Positions 23,099 through 37,305 of a DNA stretch of 64,000 nt are shown piece after piece. This stretch comes from Epiperipatus broadwayi. Lineage: Eukaryota > Onychophora > Udeonychophora > Euonychophora > Peripatidae. A program made the translations under genes and the position numbers. Every line of letters begins with the position of its first letter. Position 1 is the stretch's first letter. The notes below the pieces were generated by a model. That model worked only from the letters and a program-made list of their open reading frames with translations. It did no database searches and was not told where the DNA came from. The stretch covers positions 498,001 to 562,000 of the forward strand of contig JAQFVV010000448.1 in NCBI GenBank assembly GCA_028023455.1, written 5' to 3'.

Positions 23099-23940
23099 TA
23101 ATAATAATTCAAATTATTTATCTTTCTCCAATATTTCTTTTATTCAGATTGCTTTATTTTCACTAGCTATTCACTCATATTTCTATTGCAAAACCATTCA
23201 CATATTTTATTCCAACTTCAATCAGGGTATCATGAAACTGTATAATATAGTTAATTGAATTACTTCAAACTTAATAAAGAAAAATTCAACATAATATAAA
23301 TATAATGATAACACAATTGATGTATTATATATAAAATATTTGCAAAAGAATATCTTGTTGTCATATCATTACAACTTTTTCTACCATTTTTATAACAAAG
23401 GTTTACTTATTCATCCTTCTTTCATTTACCCAGTTGTATTAACTTTATTTTTATTCCACTTAAATTTCTATATAGATTTAATTCTATTACTATTTCTTTC
23501 ATTTTTTAATTTTCTTCAAACATTCCATGATTAATTTCTGACTAACATCTCCTTAATGATTATCTACCATTTTATTTCTTAGATATAATTTTTCTATTGT
23601 GTTGGATCTGCTCTATGGTATATCAAAAACAATATTTCGGACGCATTATACATGTTTTCCAGTGACTAAATATATGTTAAATGAATTAAATATCAGAGAT
23701 GTGATGCTTCAAAGTCCTCATTGTTATTAAAAAAAATATCTCTGAGTCTAAATCCAAATAAGATCTCGAATTAGAAATAAAATAAAGATTTTCTTTTGTT
23801 TTTAAGTTAACTCTAGATAAAAAGCTATTGTTAGCTTTCATAGCAAATGGTTTAGCTTGGGACTGCTGAAACACTATTGCTGAATATATTTCTCTAGTTA
23901 TTATATGTGGAATATTCTCATTAATTTTTTTGTTTACATC
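23099..23940. other. Intronic AT-rich DNA
   Basis: VWA8 intron. Short frames at 23340-23534 and 23686-23967 have no recognisable domain and the composition of translated AT-rich DNA. Confidence 0.5.
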
Positions 23941-24103
23941 ATATATATATATAAAATAAAAATACAATTATTTGTCTACACAGCTGTTTTAATATTTCAA
24001 ACAGAATACAGCTGTATTTTTTTGTTGAAAGTCAATCCTCTTGTTGAAATATTAAAGCAGTGATGTAGACAAGTAATTGTATTTTGTTTATATATATATA
24101 TAT
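23941..24103. repeat. Hairpin element with ~60-bp arms
   Basis: Left arm 23941-24000 (containing tttgtctacacagctg and aatatttcaa) is mirrored by right arm 24044-24103 (ttgaaatatt and gatgtagacaagtaatt), with a 43-bp loop. The arms end in AT dinucleotide runs, so a target duplication cannot be read with certainty. Probably a foldback or MITE-type insertion. Confidence 0.65.
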
Positions 24104-26590
24104 GCATGGAATAATATTTTTAAATCTTTAATCAGACCAATGATCATTTATTTTGGAAATGAATTTTACTTATAATATCCTATTGTGTTGAAGAATATTA
24201 ATCTTCACACATATGCTATTAGATTGGTGTTAAATTTGTGAATATTTTTTTCTCATTAAAATATTAATGCAATGGGAAGCCTTATATTATATATAATATA
24301 TAACTATAAACTCAACTATGCCTGCTCAGAATACAATACATCTGTGATTCAGAATAATTAAATAGTCCCATTGTTTACCACAAACTAAATGGCCTTTATA
24401 TTTTGAATTTTAATAACTAAAAGAAAATAAATCTCCTCTCTCTGTGGATAAATAGATTTGTTTAAAATGTGTAAAATATTTTAAATGAAAATTAGATATA
24501 TTTATTATAAGGTTAAAAATGAATTAGGTATTATTTATTAAATAAATGTCTATAAAATATTAACTTTATATCAGCATTTGCATACATACATTTACAAATA
24601 TTTTTTTTGTATCCATCTATTTAGGTCTATTAATTCATGAAAATGTCTGTATATGTAATTATAACATCATTAATCTCTTCCTTCTGGAACAATTTTTTTT
24701 TATTCTGCTCACTGTTATATCTGTTTTGTTATAAAACATGGCCACTTTACTAAATACAGAAAAAAAATAATCCAGACAAAAAGTGTCATCAATTCATAAT
24801 TAATAAATAAAATTAATTGCCATTTATAATAAAATTAAAATAATTTATCGAAATTAAAAATAAAATTTATAAATCACAATGTAAATATTGAAATTCATTA
24901 CAATCCTATTATGAAAATTAGAAGTTGTAGAAAATGTTTGTTTATTTTAATATTAAAATCAGTATCTTTGAATACAATTGTTTTAGCATTATTTAGTACA
25001 AACCATTAAATTGTTAATGCAAAAAGATCTTTTTATTATATTTTATATGAAGATAAGACTTTTGGTTCAATAAATAAAATATTTTACTCATTTTCTAATA
25101 ATCATTTCTCTATCCAATAAATGATAAGTAAGAAAAAACATTTAAAAAAAAACAACTTTGTATTTGCTATGAGTATCTCATTAATTAACCATAGTAGAGT
25201 GGAAGGAAAACTTTCACTATGATGTCTTATATAGCAGCTCTAATCACACTCAAGAATGTAGCACTGGATGGATTCCACAATTATTCTTTTTCAATCAATA
25301 GCAGAATTGGATTTGTCTGTGGAAAATTTTAAGAGACATATCCGTGAAACATCAGTTGATTAATAAAGTTAGCTGTTACTATTGATAAAAGATTTATCAC
25401 TACCCAAAAGACAACAGATTTTTAGTGGAAAAGTAAAGGGATTATCGTAAACCTAAGATTAGGAACTAAGAAGTTGAGGAAAAAAAATACAAAACAAGAT
25501 TATCAATAGTAGACTAATACTAGTGATTCTCAATGTAAGAAATATAAGTATTGAAACAAAGTTATATAAACTGCTGCAAGATTGTAGCAGTTGATGTTTT
25601 AATTCATGTGGGGAAAAAAAAGTTAAATTGTAGTAATAATTGAGAAATGTAAACAATATTTATTAATTTACCTGTGTTTATTTATTCATTCAATGAATCA
25701 CTAAATAAAGGAATGACCATTCCAATCCTATTACTCTTAGTAGATAAATTTAACATTTTATTGCTTTCTTCATGTGAAATATTGATTGTGAATTCTTTCA
25801 CAGAAAAAAAAAAAATCTAAATTTTATAGATATCTATTGCTTCATTTTAATTGAAAATCTTTTTTTGTCAGGTTGCCTTTTCTGAACATCACTTAGGAGA
25901 CAGTAATGTTTGCATAAACTCTAATCCTAATATAAATTGGTATCTTTTTTGAATAATATTTTTTATTATTCTGTCAACTATTCTATAAATTATGTTACTT
26001 GATTATCTAATTCTTTCTTGAATTTAGTTATTGACTATTCTTTTTACAACTTGTAAAGTGTATTTTTTTGTTGTTGATTTGGGAGCTAAAAATTTTTTCA
26101 GAATAATTTGTTATTGGTTTTCTTTTACTCTCCAAACACTAGAAATATAAATTATACAGAATATATCATAAGTTCAGCATTATGGTTTAATGTATATTAT
26201 ACATATGTTAATGTGTTAGAGCTTGAAGAACAAATCCAAATAATTCTGCTTATAGAAAAACAAAGTTAAAGAGGAATCACTACACAATGTTACTAACTGC
26301 ATCTGAATTATGATTAATAAATCAAAGATGTGTTAGAAAACTTTTCAAATTTTAAGGAAATAATATCCATATAAAGTAAATTATATAGTAATCTTCAAGA
26401 AAATCAATTGATGATAGTATAGTAATTGTTTTATTCATTTATATGTAAGATATATCTGCTGAAGTACGTGCATCAAAAAGTTACAATATCTTTCACTTAT
26501 CATTAAACTTGTCTTGGTTTATAAAATATTCAAATTTGTAAACGATAATAATAGTCAGATCTTCAACATTTGCTCAAAAATAATTTCACT
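24104..26590. other. Intronic AT-rich DNA
   Basis: VWA8 intron. A segment near 25195-25440 has somewhat more balanced composition, which may be an old repeat, but it has stops in all frames. No gene recognised. Confidence 0.45.
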
Positions 26591-26603
26591 AAATAGCTTA
26601 ATT

Positions 26604-26764
26604 TAAATTCAATCTTTTAAAAACTTTTCTCAGAACAATGTAATTCAAAATAAATGCATACAAAATATATATAAAGAAAAGTTTGGTTTAATACTTTAAC
26701 AGCATGTTAAAGTATTAAACTAAGCTTTTCTTTATATACTTTTTGTATGTATTTATTTTGAATT
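26604..26764. mobile_element. Hairpin element with 13-bp duplication and tail
   Basis: Flanked by aaatagcttaatt at 26591-26603 and 26765-26777. A hairpin of two ~60-bp arms (26641-26700 and 26706-26765) closes with a loop of only about 5 bp. Arm text such as agtttggtttaatactttaa is mirrored by ttaaagtattaaactaagct. About 37 bp between the left duplication and the hairpin have no mirror partner. The nearly perfect stem would fold strongly in a VWA8 pre-mRNA. Confidence 0.75.
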
Positions 26765-26869
26765 AAATAGCTTAATTATAAATGTAAATTATTTTTAAAA
26801 TTCAGTCTGCTTATGAATGATTTATTACATTAGCACTAAATCTTGTGTTAAATTCTGTGTAGGATGAAA

Positions 26870-27350
26870 AAAGTTTAGTTCATTATATTTGCAGATGGCA
26901 TAGCTTATTCACAGATAGTGAGATTGAATTAATAAAATGACCAATAAGTTTAATATCATTTGAATAAATCTGGGATAAAAATTAATGAATAAATTATTCA
27001 AATTAAGTGAATGTTCTCGAAATATGGAGATAATGAGAAAAAACATTATGAATATTAGTTGAGTAGATATATTCAAGGAGATTAAATTTTAAAAAAAGGA
27101 AGATGAAAAAAGACAATTATTGCAAACATTTAGAAAAGAAATTGAATTGGACATGTTTTTAGTGATAGAAATTAATAAAAAGCATATTACAAGAAACTAA
27201 AAGTAAACAGAAACTAGACATGTAGTATAGAAAATGATCATTTAAAGAAGGAGTCTCAAAATAATTTTAAAACCAAGTAAAAAAATATGGGATTATATTC
27301 AGAGATGGTCTGGTGAAACTTGTAGAATGACTATAATTAGATGGTTTAAT
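26870..27350 (+). pseudogene. Possible decayed LINE reverse-transcriptase fragment
   Basis: Near 26890 one frame gives FADGIAYSQ-like text, resembling the FADD catalytic box of LINE polymerases, and the next ~450 bp read in shifting frames like the usual segment after it. Stops and frameshifts are frequent and I cannot place it in a clade. It lies in a VWA8 intron on the same strand as the gene. Confidence 0.3.
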
Positions 27351-28170
27351 GAAACTAAAAACAAGATAAAAATAAAATTGTTATTTGTTAAGCATAGATA
27401 ATTGCAATTTCTAAAAATAAAAATTAGTTAAATTGATTTTTATTTTGCACAGTCTGAATTTTTGTAAAAGAAACATCCATTTGTAGTGAATTTATTGCCC
27501 AGAAAAATTGCTCACATGTGTCGTGTGAATAAAGTTTTTTAAGAGAGTAAACAATAAAGTTTATTAAATAGTCAAAAAGTATCAAGATGAAAAATTGAAG
27601 ATTTGGTAGGGAAATTCTTCTCTATACAGACTGATCATTTCTGCTGCAGTTTTGAGAATTGAATTTCATTACCATAGTTGTCCAACTATGAAATTGAAAG
27701 CTGGATAGATATGACTTTTTCAGACATATTTTTATACTACTGCCTAGCCTTTCTATTATATAATCTTGACATTAGAAATGAATATGTACAGTTCATGAAG
27801 TGAAAGTATAAAATAATATTTTAATAAATCACAGTGCTTTTAAATTTTTACTGGATAATATTGATTCATGTCATACTTTGCATATTTGTTTTTAATATTC
27901 ATAAGAGTTGAGAAGGAAAAGAATAGCTATAAAATATATGTTTGGAATTGCTAAGAATATTTTTCAGCATATGTCTTCTTATATTTACAGTTAATTATCT
28001 GAAAATTCAAAGAATTGACAAGCTTAACACATTGGTATAAAATAATGATTTTATATATACACAAAAATTTTGAAATTTACATTGAACACTAATAAAAAGT
28101 AATTTTATTATACTGTTAAGATTTATTTCAGTTCCATGACTCTTATAATATTTTTATAATTTGTTTTCAG

Positions 28171-28322
28171 AAATTTCCTAATGAAGGATTAGTTAATGTT
28201 GTGAGAAATGTTTTTGATTTTGATTTTTATAACAAAGATCTTCAAGACGTTATCATCAAAACACTACATAAACATGGTATCCCAATCGGTGCTAATTCAA
28301 CAAATATCAAGATTGCTAAGGA
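28171..28322 (+). CDS. VWA8: VWA8 exon, 152 bp
   Basis: It encodes KFPNEGLVNVVRNVFDFDFY, NKDLQDVIIKTLHKHGIPIG and ANSTNIKIAK, then ends in phase 2. VRNVFDFD and LHKHGIPIGA are conserved in VWA8 and close the first ATPase module. The intron ends ttgttttcag before 28171. The donor gtaaga starts at 28323, so the split codon GA| is completed by the A at 59569. The following intron is about 31.2 kb, against about 7 and 8 kb for the two before it. Confidence 0.95.
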
Positions 28323-31300
28323 GTAAGATATTTTTTTTTATTATTTATAGTAATCGTTTTTTGCTTATGAGATTATAAAGAAATAATTTACTTTTTTTTA
28401 CATTTATAAAATCTTATGTTTTTTCTTCAAACTTAATGTATTACTGCATTCTAGTTTGTTTTTTTTAAAAAAAAAATTAAAATAGACAACAATTAAATTC
28501 AAATTTAAATAATCTTATTTTTATGTCCAAATTAGCATTAAAATGGTATTCATATCTCCATTAATATCAGATCTAAATCTTAGAATTTATAAAATCACTC
28601 AAGTTTATTAATCTCTATTTTAATATACACCATGGTGTTATACAATAAAATATGCTATGATTAATACTATATTTTTTTAAGTAACCAGGAAAAATTTAAT
28701 TTTAAATAGTTAACAATTATTCATTTTTTCTAAAATAAAATTATATGACAAAAAATATATATTTCTTTAACTATTTGTTTTTTTTAAATATTTTTAAATA
28801 AAATATAGTTACACTATTTCAAATACTGAGTTAAATAAGAAAATTTTATTAACACCAAATCAAAGCCATTTAATTTATTGCATTTTTTGCTACATATATT
28901 TGATTAATCTTTTTTGGATAAAATTATAAATTATCTCAATATTTGTATAAAAACAAATGTAGATCATTAGGTGGTTTATAAACAATAATAACAAGTGAAG
29001 TTGAGTTTTTAATTTTATTATTTTTTATTCTTGTCTTTGAATAATTTTTAAGTGTTAATGGAAAAGTATTATTGATAACAAACAAGTTTTTTTTTTTTAT
29101 TGTTTGAATGTAGTCTTCTTTGCTAAAAAAACATTTTTGAATTATAAAATTGTTTTTCAGTAGATTAGTTAACAAACATGAATAATTATAAACAAATATT
29201 GGCATAGCTCTTGGGTCACATTAATTATCATTCTAGATCACTCTTATTAAAGTGCATTGTATACTCTGCAGACCTCTAAGCACATTTATGGATGAAGTCA
29301 AATTATTATTATTCATTGTAATCTAAAAAGTTAAATATTTTTACTTCAAAAAAACTACTCTTATAGCAATTCTAAGGTTTAAAAGTTGATCTTCTCATCT
29401 TTTTATCAGTTTATATGGAATTTTATCATTGAATTTTTTTTAATCCTATTTACATATACAATGAAAATATCCAGAAACATAACTTTATTTGACACATTTT
29501 AGTTATTATATTTTTAAATTGATTTCTTGGTATATTGGCCATTTTCTTTGTCACATTGTTTGCCTAAATTCTCTTACTAATGTTTGAATATTTCATCCAA
29601 AGTAGAAATATAAATAAATTTTCAATGATCCCATTTTAAAATTAAAATAATCATCACCGATATCATTAACTATTTTATTATTACTTCTCAATTTTTGTAA
29701 TTGTTATATTACTAACTTTAAATTAATATATTTATATTACATGTAGTTGCCAGTAGATTATATATATATTTAATGTGAAAAAATCCAATAATTCTTTCTC
29801 TCACACAATTAATATAATTTTTTTTTATAAATCTTCAATAAATCATATATATTTTTGAGATTAGGAAAAAGAAAAAAAAAAAGTGCACTTTAAAAATTGT
29901 ACAGTTATATAAAATATCTTGATTGAAACCATTTTAATTTCCTCTAATTGATATAGTAAATCTGTTATTTATCTTTGTTTAAAAAAATAAAACATAAGCA
30001 TGTATTTATTTTGTTTAAAAAAATAAAACATAAACGTGTATTTATTTATATTATTTATTTTATTTTTGTAATTATTATAAATAATACTGATTTTTGTAAA
30101 TTTAGTTTTTATTAATAAAATTTTTAAATATAAAAACACTGCTGAGTTATGCATTATTTAATTTGTTTGTTTGTTATTTTAAATATATTTTTAAGAAAAT
30201 TTGATTATTCTTTTGATTATAGTAAAATTAATATAATTTTTTTTTTTTTTTGTATTTGGAAGATCACATTCATTAATGTAGAAGTTAATTCGATTTAATG
30301 AAATATATATATATAAGTAATAATATATGACCACCATATTTTTTCAAACCCTTGGTGAAAACTATTAATATATTATACTCAAAATTTAGTGCACTCTTTA
30401 TAAAAAAAAAATCATTAAAATGATTTTAAAAAATTAAAGCAGACCTTGTAAAAAGCTAAAAGGGAAGTTGTTTAATACATGAATTGGTGGGGAAATGGAG
30501 GACTTCAAATCGATCAAACTAAAAGTATTTCTAAAATTACTGTATGTATTTCTGTTCTTATATATAAAATCACTTCAGTTATTTTTATAAAGACTTGTTA
30601 GTTTTACAATAAAACTAGCAGAATGTATCATGTGTTTGAGATATTATATAAAATATAACTAAATTTATTTTGAGAGCAGTACTCGTATGTCTCAAAAGAT
30701 ATTTTTATTAATTCAGTTAATAGATTTTAAAATGTTTTATATATTTAAATTATTATTTGTTTGTCTAAACATATTTTGTCTGCAGTATTCATTAATGCCA
30801 GTATATTGAAAGATTGTTTTAATTCAATTAATATTTTAAAATACATTTTTTTATAATTGTCATTTGGAAATATTTGTGTAATAAAAAATAGTTTGTATTA
30901 AATTGATTAAAATATCTATGAATAAGAGTACATTCAACAGTATAAGATAAATTTTTAAAAATCAAAGAAATATTCTTATCATTTGATAATTCCAAACAAA
31001 AAAAAAACACAATTTTTTAAAAATACATAAAGATTCTTATTCTTATTTAATGGTTTTAGAAAAATCATACTAAGATCAAATTCATGAAAAATGGCATTAA
31101 ATTCTCATAGGAATAATTTGAGTAATATTTAATTAGAATTATATTTCAATAAAATTGCAATATTTATTTTATTGTATTAATATAAAAATACATCTAATCA
31201 ATATATAAATGTTAATATTGCATTATATTGTGGCATATGTACATATATATTTACTTAAAATATAGATACCGATTAAATTAGCACAAAATGTCAAGTTTTA

Positions 31301-32005
31301 TATCAAAATAATAATAATAACTAGTTATTAATTTAAAATACAAAATTAAAGTTTATTTTTTTTACTTTGCATTAACTTTAAAAAGTCAATTACATGTTGT
31401 CTTGCTTTTCCCTCCCTCAGTAAGCAATTCACTTTCAAATTTAATACCATACTCATTTTTTTAGAAAAATGAAGGATATTTTGTTTTTATTAATTTTCAA
31501 ATAACGTAATGAATACTTGACAATATTTTTCAGGATTTTTATATGTCTAAATTAAAAAAACTTTTTTAAACAAAAAATTTTATCTTTAAAATATGAATGT
31601 TTGTTTTAACAAACAGAAGATTCTTATTTGATCTATTTTTGATGCATTCTTTTTGTTACAAAAAAAAAAGGTGATAAATGGGGACTATGCATGATCATTA
31701 ATATCATTTTATTTATATGTGATTATATAAACAATAGAATTTAAACAGATAATTTGAAATATTAAATATATTCACCTACAGAAAATTTGAAATACAATTT
31801 AAAAATTGTTTGAAAAAAAATTTTTTTAAAATTATTATTATTTTATTTTTTATTGATATATGTAATTATTTCTAGAATGCTAATAGTAGTTAATCTGATT
31901 CAGATATCATATCTTATTTTTTATAAAAATAATAATAGGCAATTTACACATGTATATTAAAACATTTCAACATATAATTAATATTAATTACAATTGATTT
32001 AAAAA
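28323..32005. other. AT-rich intron, no gene seen
   Basis: First part of the 31-kb VWA8 intron. It is extremely AT-rich. A 36-bp tandem duplication containing aaaaaaataaaacata lies at about 29975-30046. Short open frames are F/I/K/N/Y-rich and have no domain. Confidence 0.5.
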
Positions 32006-34688
32006 GTGGACATGTCTACTATAAAGACACAAATATTGGAAATACAAGTGGAGTAGGATTCATTATAAATAAAAAGTGGAAGAACAACATTGTGTAGATT
32101 GATGGTGTATCGGACAGAGTGGCAAGATTAGTTATACAACTTAATAGCAGATAACAAATGCAGATAATTCAGGTTTATGCCCCAACAAGTTCTCATAGTG
32201 ATGAATTAGTAGAAGATTTTTATATGGATGTACAAAAGGCTTTTGATCAGAGTAAACAACATTTTTAAATTGTTATTGCAGATGTTAATGCTAGAATTGG
32301 AAAACAAATGAAAGATGAAAGTGCTGTAGGTAATTTTGGTTATGGTAACAGATTTGAGCGAGGACATAGACCTGTGGAGTATGCAGAAAAAATAAAACTT
32401 TATATTATGAATTCTTTTTTTGAGAAAAATGTTAAAAGGAAATGGACATGGAAGCATCCAAATGAAGGTACAGCAGAATTGGATTATATTTTGGCTAACA
32501 GAAAATACATATTTAAAGATTGTAATGTTCTTAATAAATTTAACACAGGAAATGATCATCAATTAGTAAGATGTAAGATACATGTTAATGCAAAACTAGA
32601 GACAAAAATTATTAAGAAAAACAATATCTACAGTTGATATTCCGAATCTTCAGAAACATTCTAATGAATTTAAATTAGAACTTGCAAATCAGTTTCAAAT
32701 ATTAGTAGATTTTGAACATGATTCAAATTTGAATGAAATTAATATGAAAATAACTGACACACTTTTAAAAACTGCAACAAAGATAGCGGGTAGATAAAAA
32801 CAGCAATTGACCAAGAAAATTTATACTGAGACTAGAGAATTTATGAAGGAAAGAAATAATATGAAGATATACAAAAATGACTATTAAGGATTGAATATCT
32901 CGAATTTTGTAAAATGGTGCGGAAAAGAGTTGAAAATGATATAAGAAAATATAACTGTGAACTAGCAAGGAAAGCTGTAGAAGAGAATAATAGTCTCAAG
33001 AGTGTAAAACAACATTTCGGTATTGGTAGGAAATTTATATTTGCAATAAGAAAAAAAGATAGAATTATTACTAAAAAAGAGAGATAACATCATGAAATGG
33101 GTAGAAGACTTCTATCAAGAATTATATATTAATAAAGAACAAGTACCTCCTATATCTATTATATCTTACGAATTTCCCAGAATTTCCAATAAAGAAATGA
33201 GACATGCAATTAAATTTATGAAGAAAGGAAAGACACCAGGTAATGATGGAATTACAATTGATATATTAAAAAAATTAGGTGAAGATATAGAAAAATTTGT
33301 AGAAAAGTTATATACCAAATGTCTAAATGATAAAGATGTACCATATAATTGGAAGAATGCAGTATTAATATTAATATTTAAAAAAGGTGATGAAGAAGAT
33401 ATTAGAAATTACAGATCTATCAGCCTTTTATCAGTTTTATACAAAAATTTTACCAAGATAATTACAACTCGTCTACAGAGAACATTGGATTTCTACCAAC
33501 CAAGAGAACAAGCTGGATTTAAAAGTGGTTTTAGTACAGTAGATCATATGCAGGTATTGAGAGAATTTATAGAAAGGGCAAATGAATATGAGTTGCCATT
33601 ATGCTTTGGATTTGTAGATTATGAAAAGGCATTTGATTCTATAAACATTTCTTCAGTGATTAAAGCATTGTATCATCAAGATATAGGCCCAGGATATTGT
33701 CATATTTTAAAGAATATTTATAAAATGCAACAGCAACAATTAGATTACATAATGATACTAGGAAAGTCAACATTGAGAAGGGTGTAAGATAGGGTGGCTC
33801 CATATCTCCAAAACTTTTTACAGCAGTGCTGCAAGAAGTATTTTGTGGATTAAAATGGGAAGTAAAGGAGTGAAAGTAAATGGAGATTATTTAAGTCATT
33901 TAGATTTTGCAGATGATGTAATTGTTTTTGAAAATAATGCTTTAGAGCTGCAGGAAATGTTGCAGGTATCAAATGAAAATAGGAAAGTAGGACTAAAGAT
34001 AAATGTTAAAAAGACTAAAGTAATGTTTAATGGATTTTCTCAAAATATGAAAATAAAGATTGATTATGATGAGTTAGAAGAAGTTAACAGTTACAAATAC
34101 CTTGGTCAGATTATTAATACAGATGGAAACATAATAGATGAAATTAATCATAGAATTAAACTTGGTTTGAGTGCTTTTGATAGAAATAACTTGATACTAA
34201 AAGGAAATATGCCTATGTGTTTGAAAAGGAAGGTTTTTAATAAATGTGTTTTACCAGTTCTTACTTATGGATCTGAAATTTGGACACTTAATAGAAGAGC
34301 AATGCAGAAAAATTCAGACCACTCAAAGAAGTATGGAGAACTGCATGTTGGGAGTAACAAGAAAAGATCGAAAATGCATTATATGGGTAAGAGAACAAAC
34401 AGGTGTTACTGATCTCATTGAAAAAATTAAAAGACTGAAGTGGAGTTGGGCTGGACATATAGCTAGAGGACATGATAATAGATGGGCAATTGAAATCTTA
34501 AACTGGATTTCAAGAGATTGTAAAAGACCCAGAAAGAGGCCATATGTGAGATGAATGGATGAAATAAGAAAATATGCAGAGGTGATGTGGAGAAGAGAAA
34601 CTAAAGATCAGAGAAGATGGATTGAACTTGGAGAGACCTTCATCCTGCAGTGGATTGATAATAGTTGGTGATGATGATGATCATGACT
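32006..34688 (+). pseudogene. RTE-type LINE, 5'-truncated and broken
   Basis: A non-LTR retrotransposon with an apurinic-type endonuclease followed by reverse transcriptase. Endonuclease (32006-32640): IIQVYAPTSSHSDELVEDFY, the catalytic-site strand IADVNARIG, ELDYILANRKYIF and NDHQLV near the end. Polymerase (33092 to about 34190): GKTPGNDGITIDILKKL, DIRNYRSISLLSVLYK, motif A FGFVDYEKAFDSI, motif B near 33787 where a glutamine codon has become tag next to GGSISPKLF, and motif C LDFADDVIVF at about 33900. A C-terminal region with LKWSWAGHIARG and RPRKRP ends near 34670. The 3' end is (TGA)n-like, tgatgatgatga, typical of RTE elements. Several stops and at least one frameshift make it inactive. 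It lies inside the VWA8 intron on the same strand. Confidence 0.88.
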
Positions 34689-36232
34689 TCAAAAAAATTA
34701 AAAATGAAAAATAAATCTTTCTTCAAGTATATTGTTTAATGTAGTTTTTTATTTGTGATGCAATTTAATATTTATATATTCTTATTTTTTTTGTTTTTGT
34801 AAGAAATCCTATTCGTACTTGTATAGATAGTTAGTATTGACGTTAAGTGATTTATTGATATTAATGCAAAATGTATTAATGATGTATCTTTTAGTATTAA
34901 ATATATATTAATAATAAACACAAAAGTGTAGAAATAAAAATGCTACCATTTTTTAAAAATAGTTTATTACTATTTTAATTAAGTTGCATTATATGTTTTT
35001 AATTTATAAATCTGCATTATAAATATAAATATTTTATTTTATTTTTTTGAGTATATCTTATTTGAAAACTTATTTATTCTTTCTTCAAATATTTTTTTAT
35101 ATTAATGAGCATTTACTGTATTGTCATTTCATTTTTAAAAATTTAAAACAATTTAAATTTTATTTTTATTTTTATTATCAACTCTGAATCATGAAAACTC
35201 AAGAAATTGTGGTAGATTTGTGGAATATTGTGATACTCTACTTTCATATTGTATCATCTATTGATATAACTAATTCAAATTCAATTGTTTATAAAAATAA
35301 TAGTTTGATATATATATTATAACCTATAAAGGAATTAGATGGTCAGAATCCCTCAGTCGAACAAACAGGCAAAAAACACATTAGGTGTGCCAAAATTGTG
35401 ACCAAAAATATAATAGCTGAAAACATTACCTCCATATTCAAATAATAATATTAAATATACGTTAAGCTCAGGGTTCAAATGTACATGTGCTACAATAATA
35501 AGAGTAATGATAAGGGTAAATAATAATAAATAAGCATTATTAAAATAAATACAATAACAGCAAATTAAGAGGAATTCTCATACTCTCTTTTTTAAAATAT
35601 AATAAGACTTAAAATTTAAAACATATAGCATAGGAAAAGGTTTAGGTTATTTTAAATCTCACACAACACATCCTCAAAATACAATTACATCTTATAATTC
35701 TCATGAAGATCTTTACAAAGTGATCATATATAACATCAGGTGTATCTTGTATAAAATGAACACATCTATGTCCTTATATTTTACCACACAGCTTTTTCTT
35801 AAATTAATGATTTGTTCTTAAATTTTTAACAATTCTTACACAAATAATCTTATGAATAAAATATATTTCTGGGTTCTTATATGATGAATAATCTTATAAT
35901 TTATAATTTTTGAAACCTAACAAATAATGTAATCCTAGTAGAGCAACAATAGCAGTAAGACATACTCTTACCCTTAAGATAATGTCTCATTAAATTACAA
36001 TTATAAATTTACAATTTAAATTAAACATGAAAAATTCTTAATTGAAAATAATGATAATACACTAGGATAGCATTCATGATGTCATGAGTAGATATGGAAT
36101 TTTAAGGCTACCCAAAATATAGGATTTGCTTTTAATCTTTTATAATAAAACCAGCAATTTTATCATTTTAAATTGATGATGAATAAAATCAAGTGATTTT
36201 CCACATAAATGAAATTGACTAAAGTGATTTTA
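34689..36232. other. Intronic AT-rich DNA
   Basis: VWA8 intron. Nothing recognised. A moderately less AT-rich patch near 35330-35420 contains no usable frame. Confidence 0.45.
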
Positions 36233-36246
36233 TATCAAATAGTTAA

Positions 36247-36442
36247 TTATAAATTTATTTAAACGCACATTGATTACATAAATAATATTCATTAAGGCTG
36301 TAGCCTCAAGCACATGCGTATAAAAAGCGATAGTAGGGACCTCTTTTCTTCCAATGAGTAAGCTTGTGGTTTTAAGACCTGTAGAGGTCCCTACTATTGC
36401 ATTTTATACGCATGTGCTTGAGGCTACAGCCTTAATGAATAT
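36247..36442. mobile_element. Hairpin element with 14-bp duplication and tail
   Basis: Flanked by tatcaaatagttaa at 36233-36246 and 36443-36456. Two ~62-bp arms (36281-36343 and 36384-36445) are almost perfect inverted copies: attaaggctgtagcctcaag on the left, cttgaggctacagccttaat on the right. A loop of about 40 bp separates them. About 35 bp at the left have no partner, giving the same one-sided tail as the elements at 12196 and 26604 but on the left. The arms are markedly GC-richer than their surroundings. Confidence 0.82.
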
Positions 36443-36456
36443 TATCAAATAGTTAA

Positions 36457-37160
36457 ATAATTTTAATTATTTTTAATTAAATAAAATAACCTTTTTTTGA
36501 TGTTCTCTTAACATCAGAAATGCAATTTAAATAAAGTGACTTTCAGGTCAAATTTTTTGTATTCATATAGTCTCAATGCATAGTAAACAAATTTAATTGT
36601 GTGGCAAAATATTATGATTAGATTTCTGAAAGATTGCAGATGATGATAAAATGTAGTAAGCTTAAATTAATAAAAAAAATAACATTTATTAACATTAATG
36701 ACATTTATGGAACAAAAAAGCAAGCTGTTTTATCAATGGTTTACAAAACTTATATCAAAATTAATTTCCCAAACAAAAATAAAATGATATCAAGGAAATT
36801 ATGTTTTACAAATTTGCAAATAATATTAATGATAATCAATAGTTAATACATTCTTCTATAACTTTAATAATTACAATAAGTTCTCACACTTAATTCTCTA
36901 TTATACAATTATACAGTCCCTAGGTGAAAATAAATTAAAATATAAACTTGCCAATTTTTATTTGGCAGTAAAGCTATGCTAGTATACAAATACAAGTAAG
37001 ACTTAATTAACAAACAGGCAGCTAACATTAAGATCACGGAATTATGGGAAGGTTAGCCTTTCAAAGTGTTAGTTGACAAAGACTATAAGGATAATTGAAA
37101 GTGCTCCTAAGTGGATAAAATTTTTAAAGTTATACTTTACATATATCTAATTAAAAAAAA
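36457..37160. other. Intronic AT-rich DNA
   Basis: VWA8 intron. The open frame at 36634-36846 is K/I/N-rich and has no recognisable domain. Confidence 0.45.
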
Positions 37161-37305
37161 ATAGTCATATATCACATGACTCCACTTCTTTTTTTAAGCT
37201 TGCAGGAAATAAATAAAGAGCTTTGCTAATTACTCAACAAGCTTTGAGATAAATGCTTAGCAAGAGAAAGCATTTAAAATATCTCTACTGAAAACCATCC
37301 TCCAT

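Noticed and set aside
28936-31010. Several 60-90 codon minus-strand frames
   Set aside because: K/N/I/F/Y-rich with no domain or splice context; expected by chance at this base composition.
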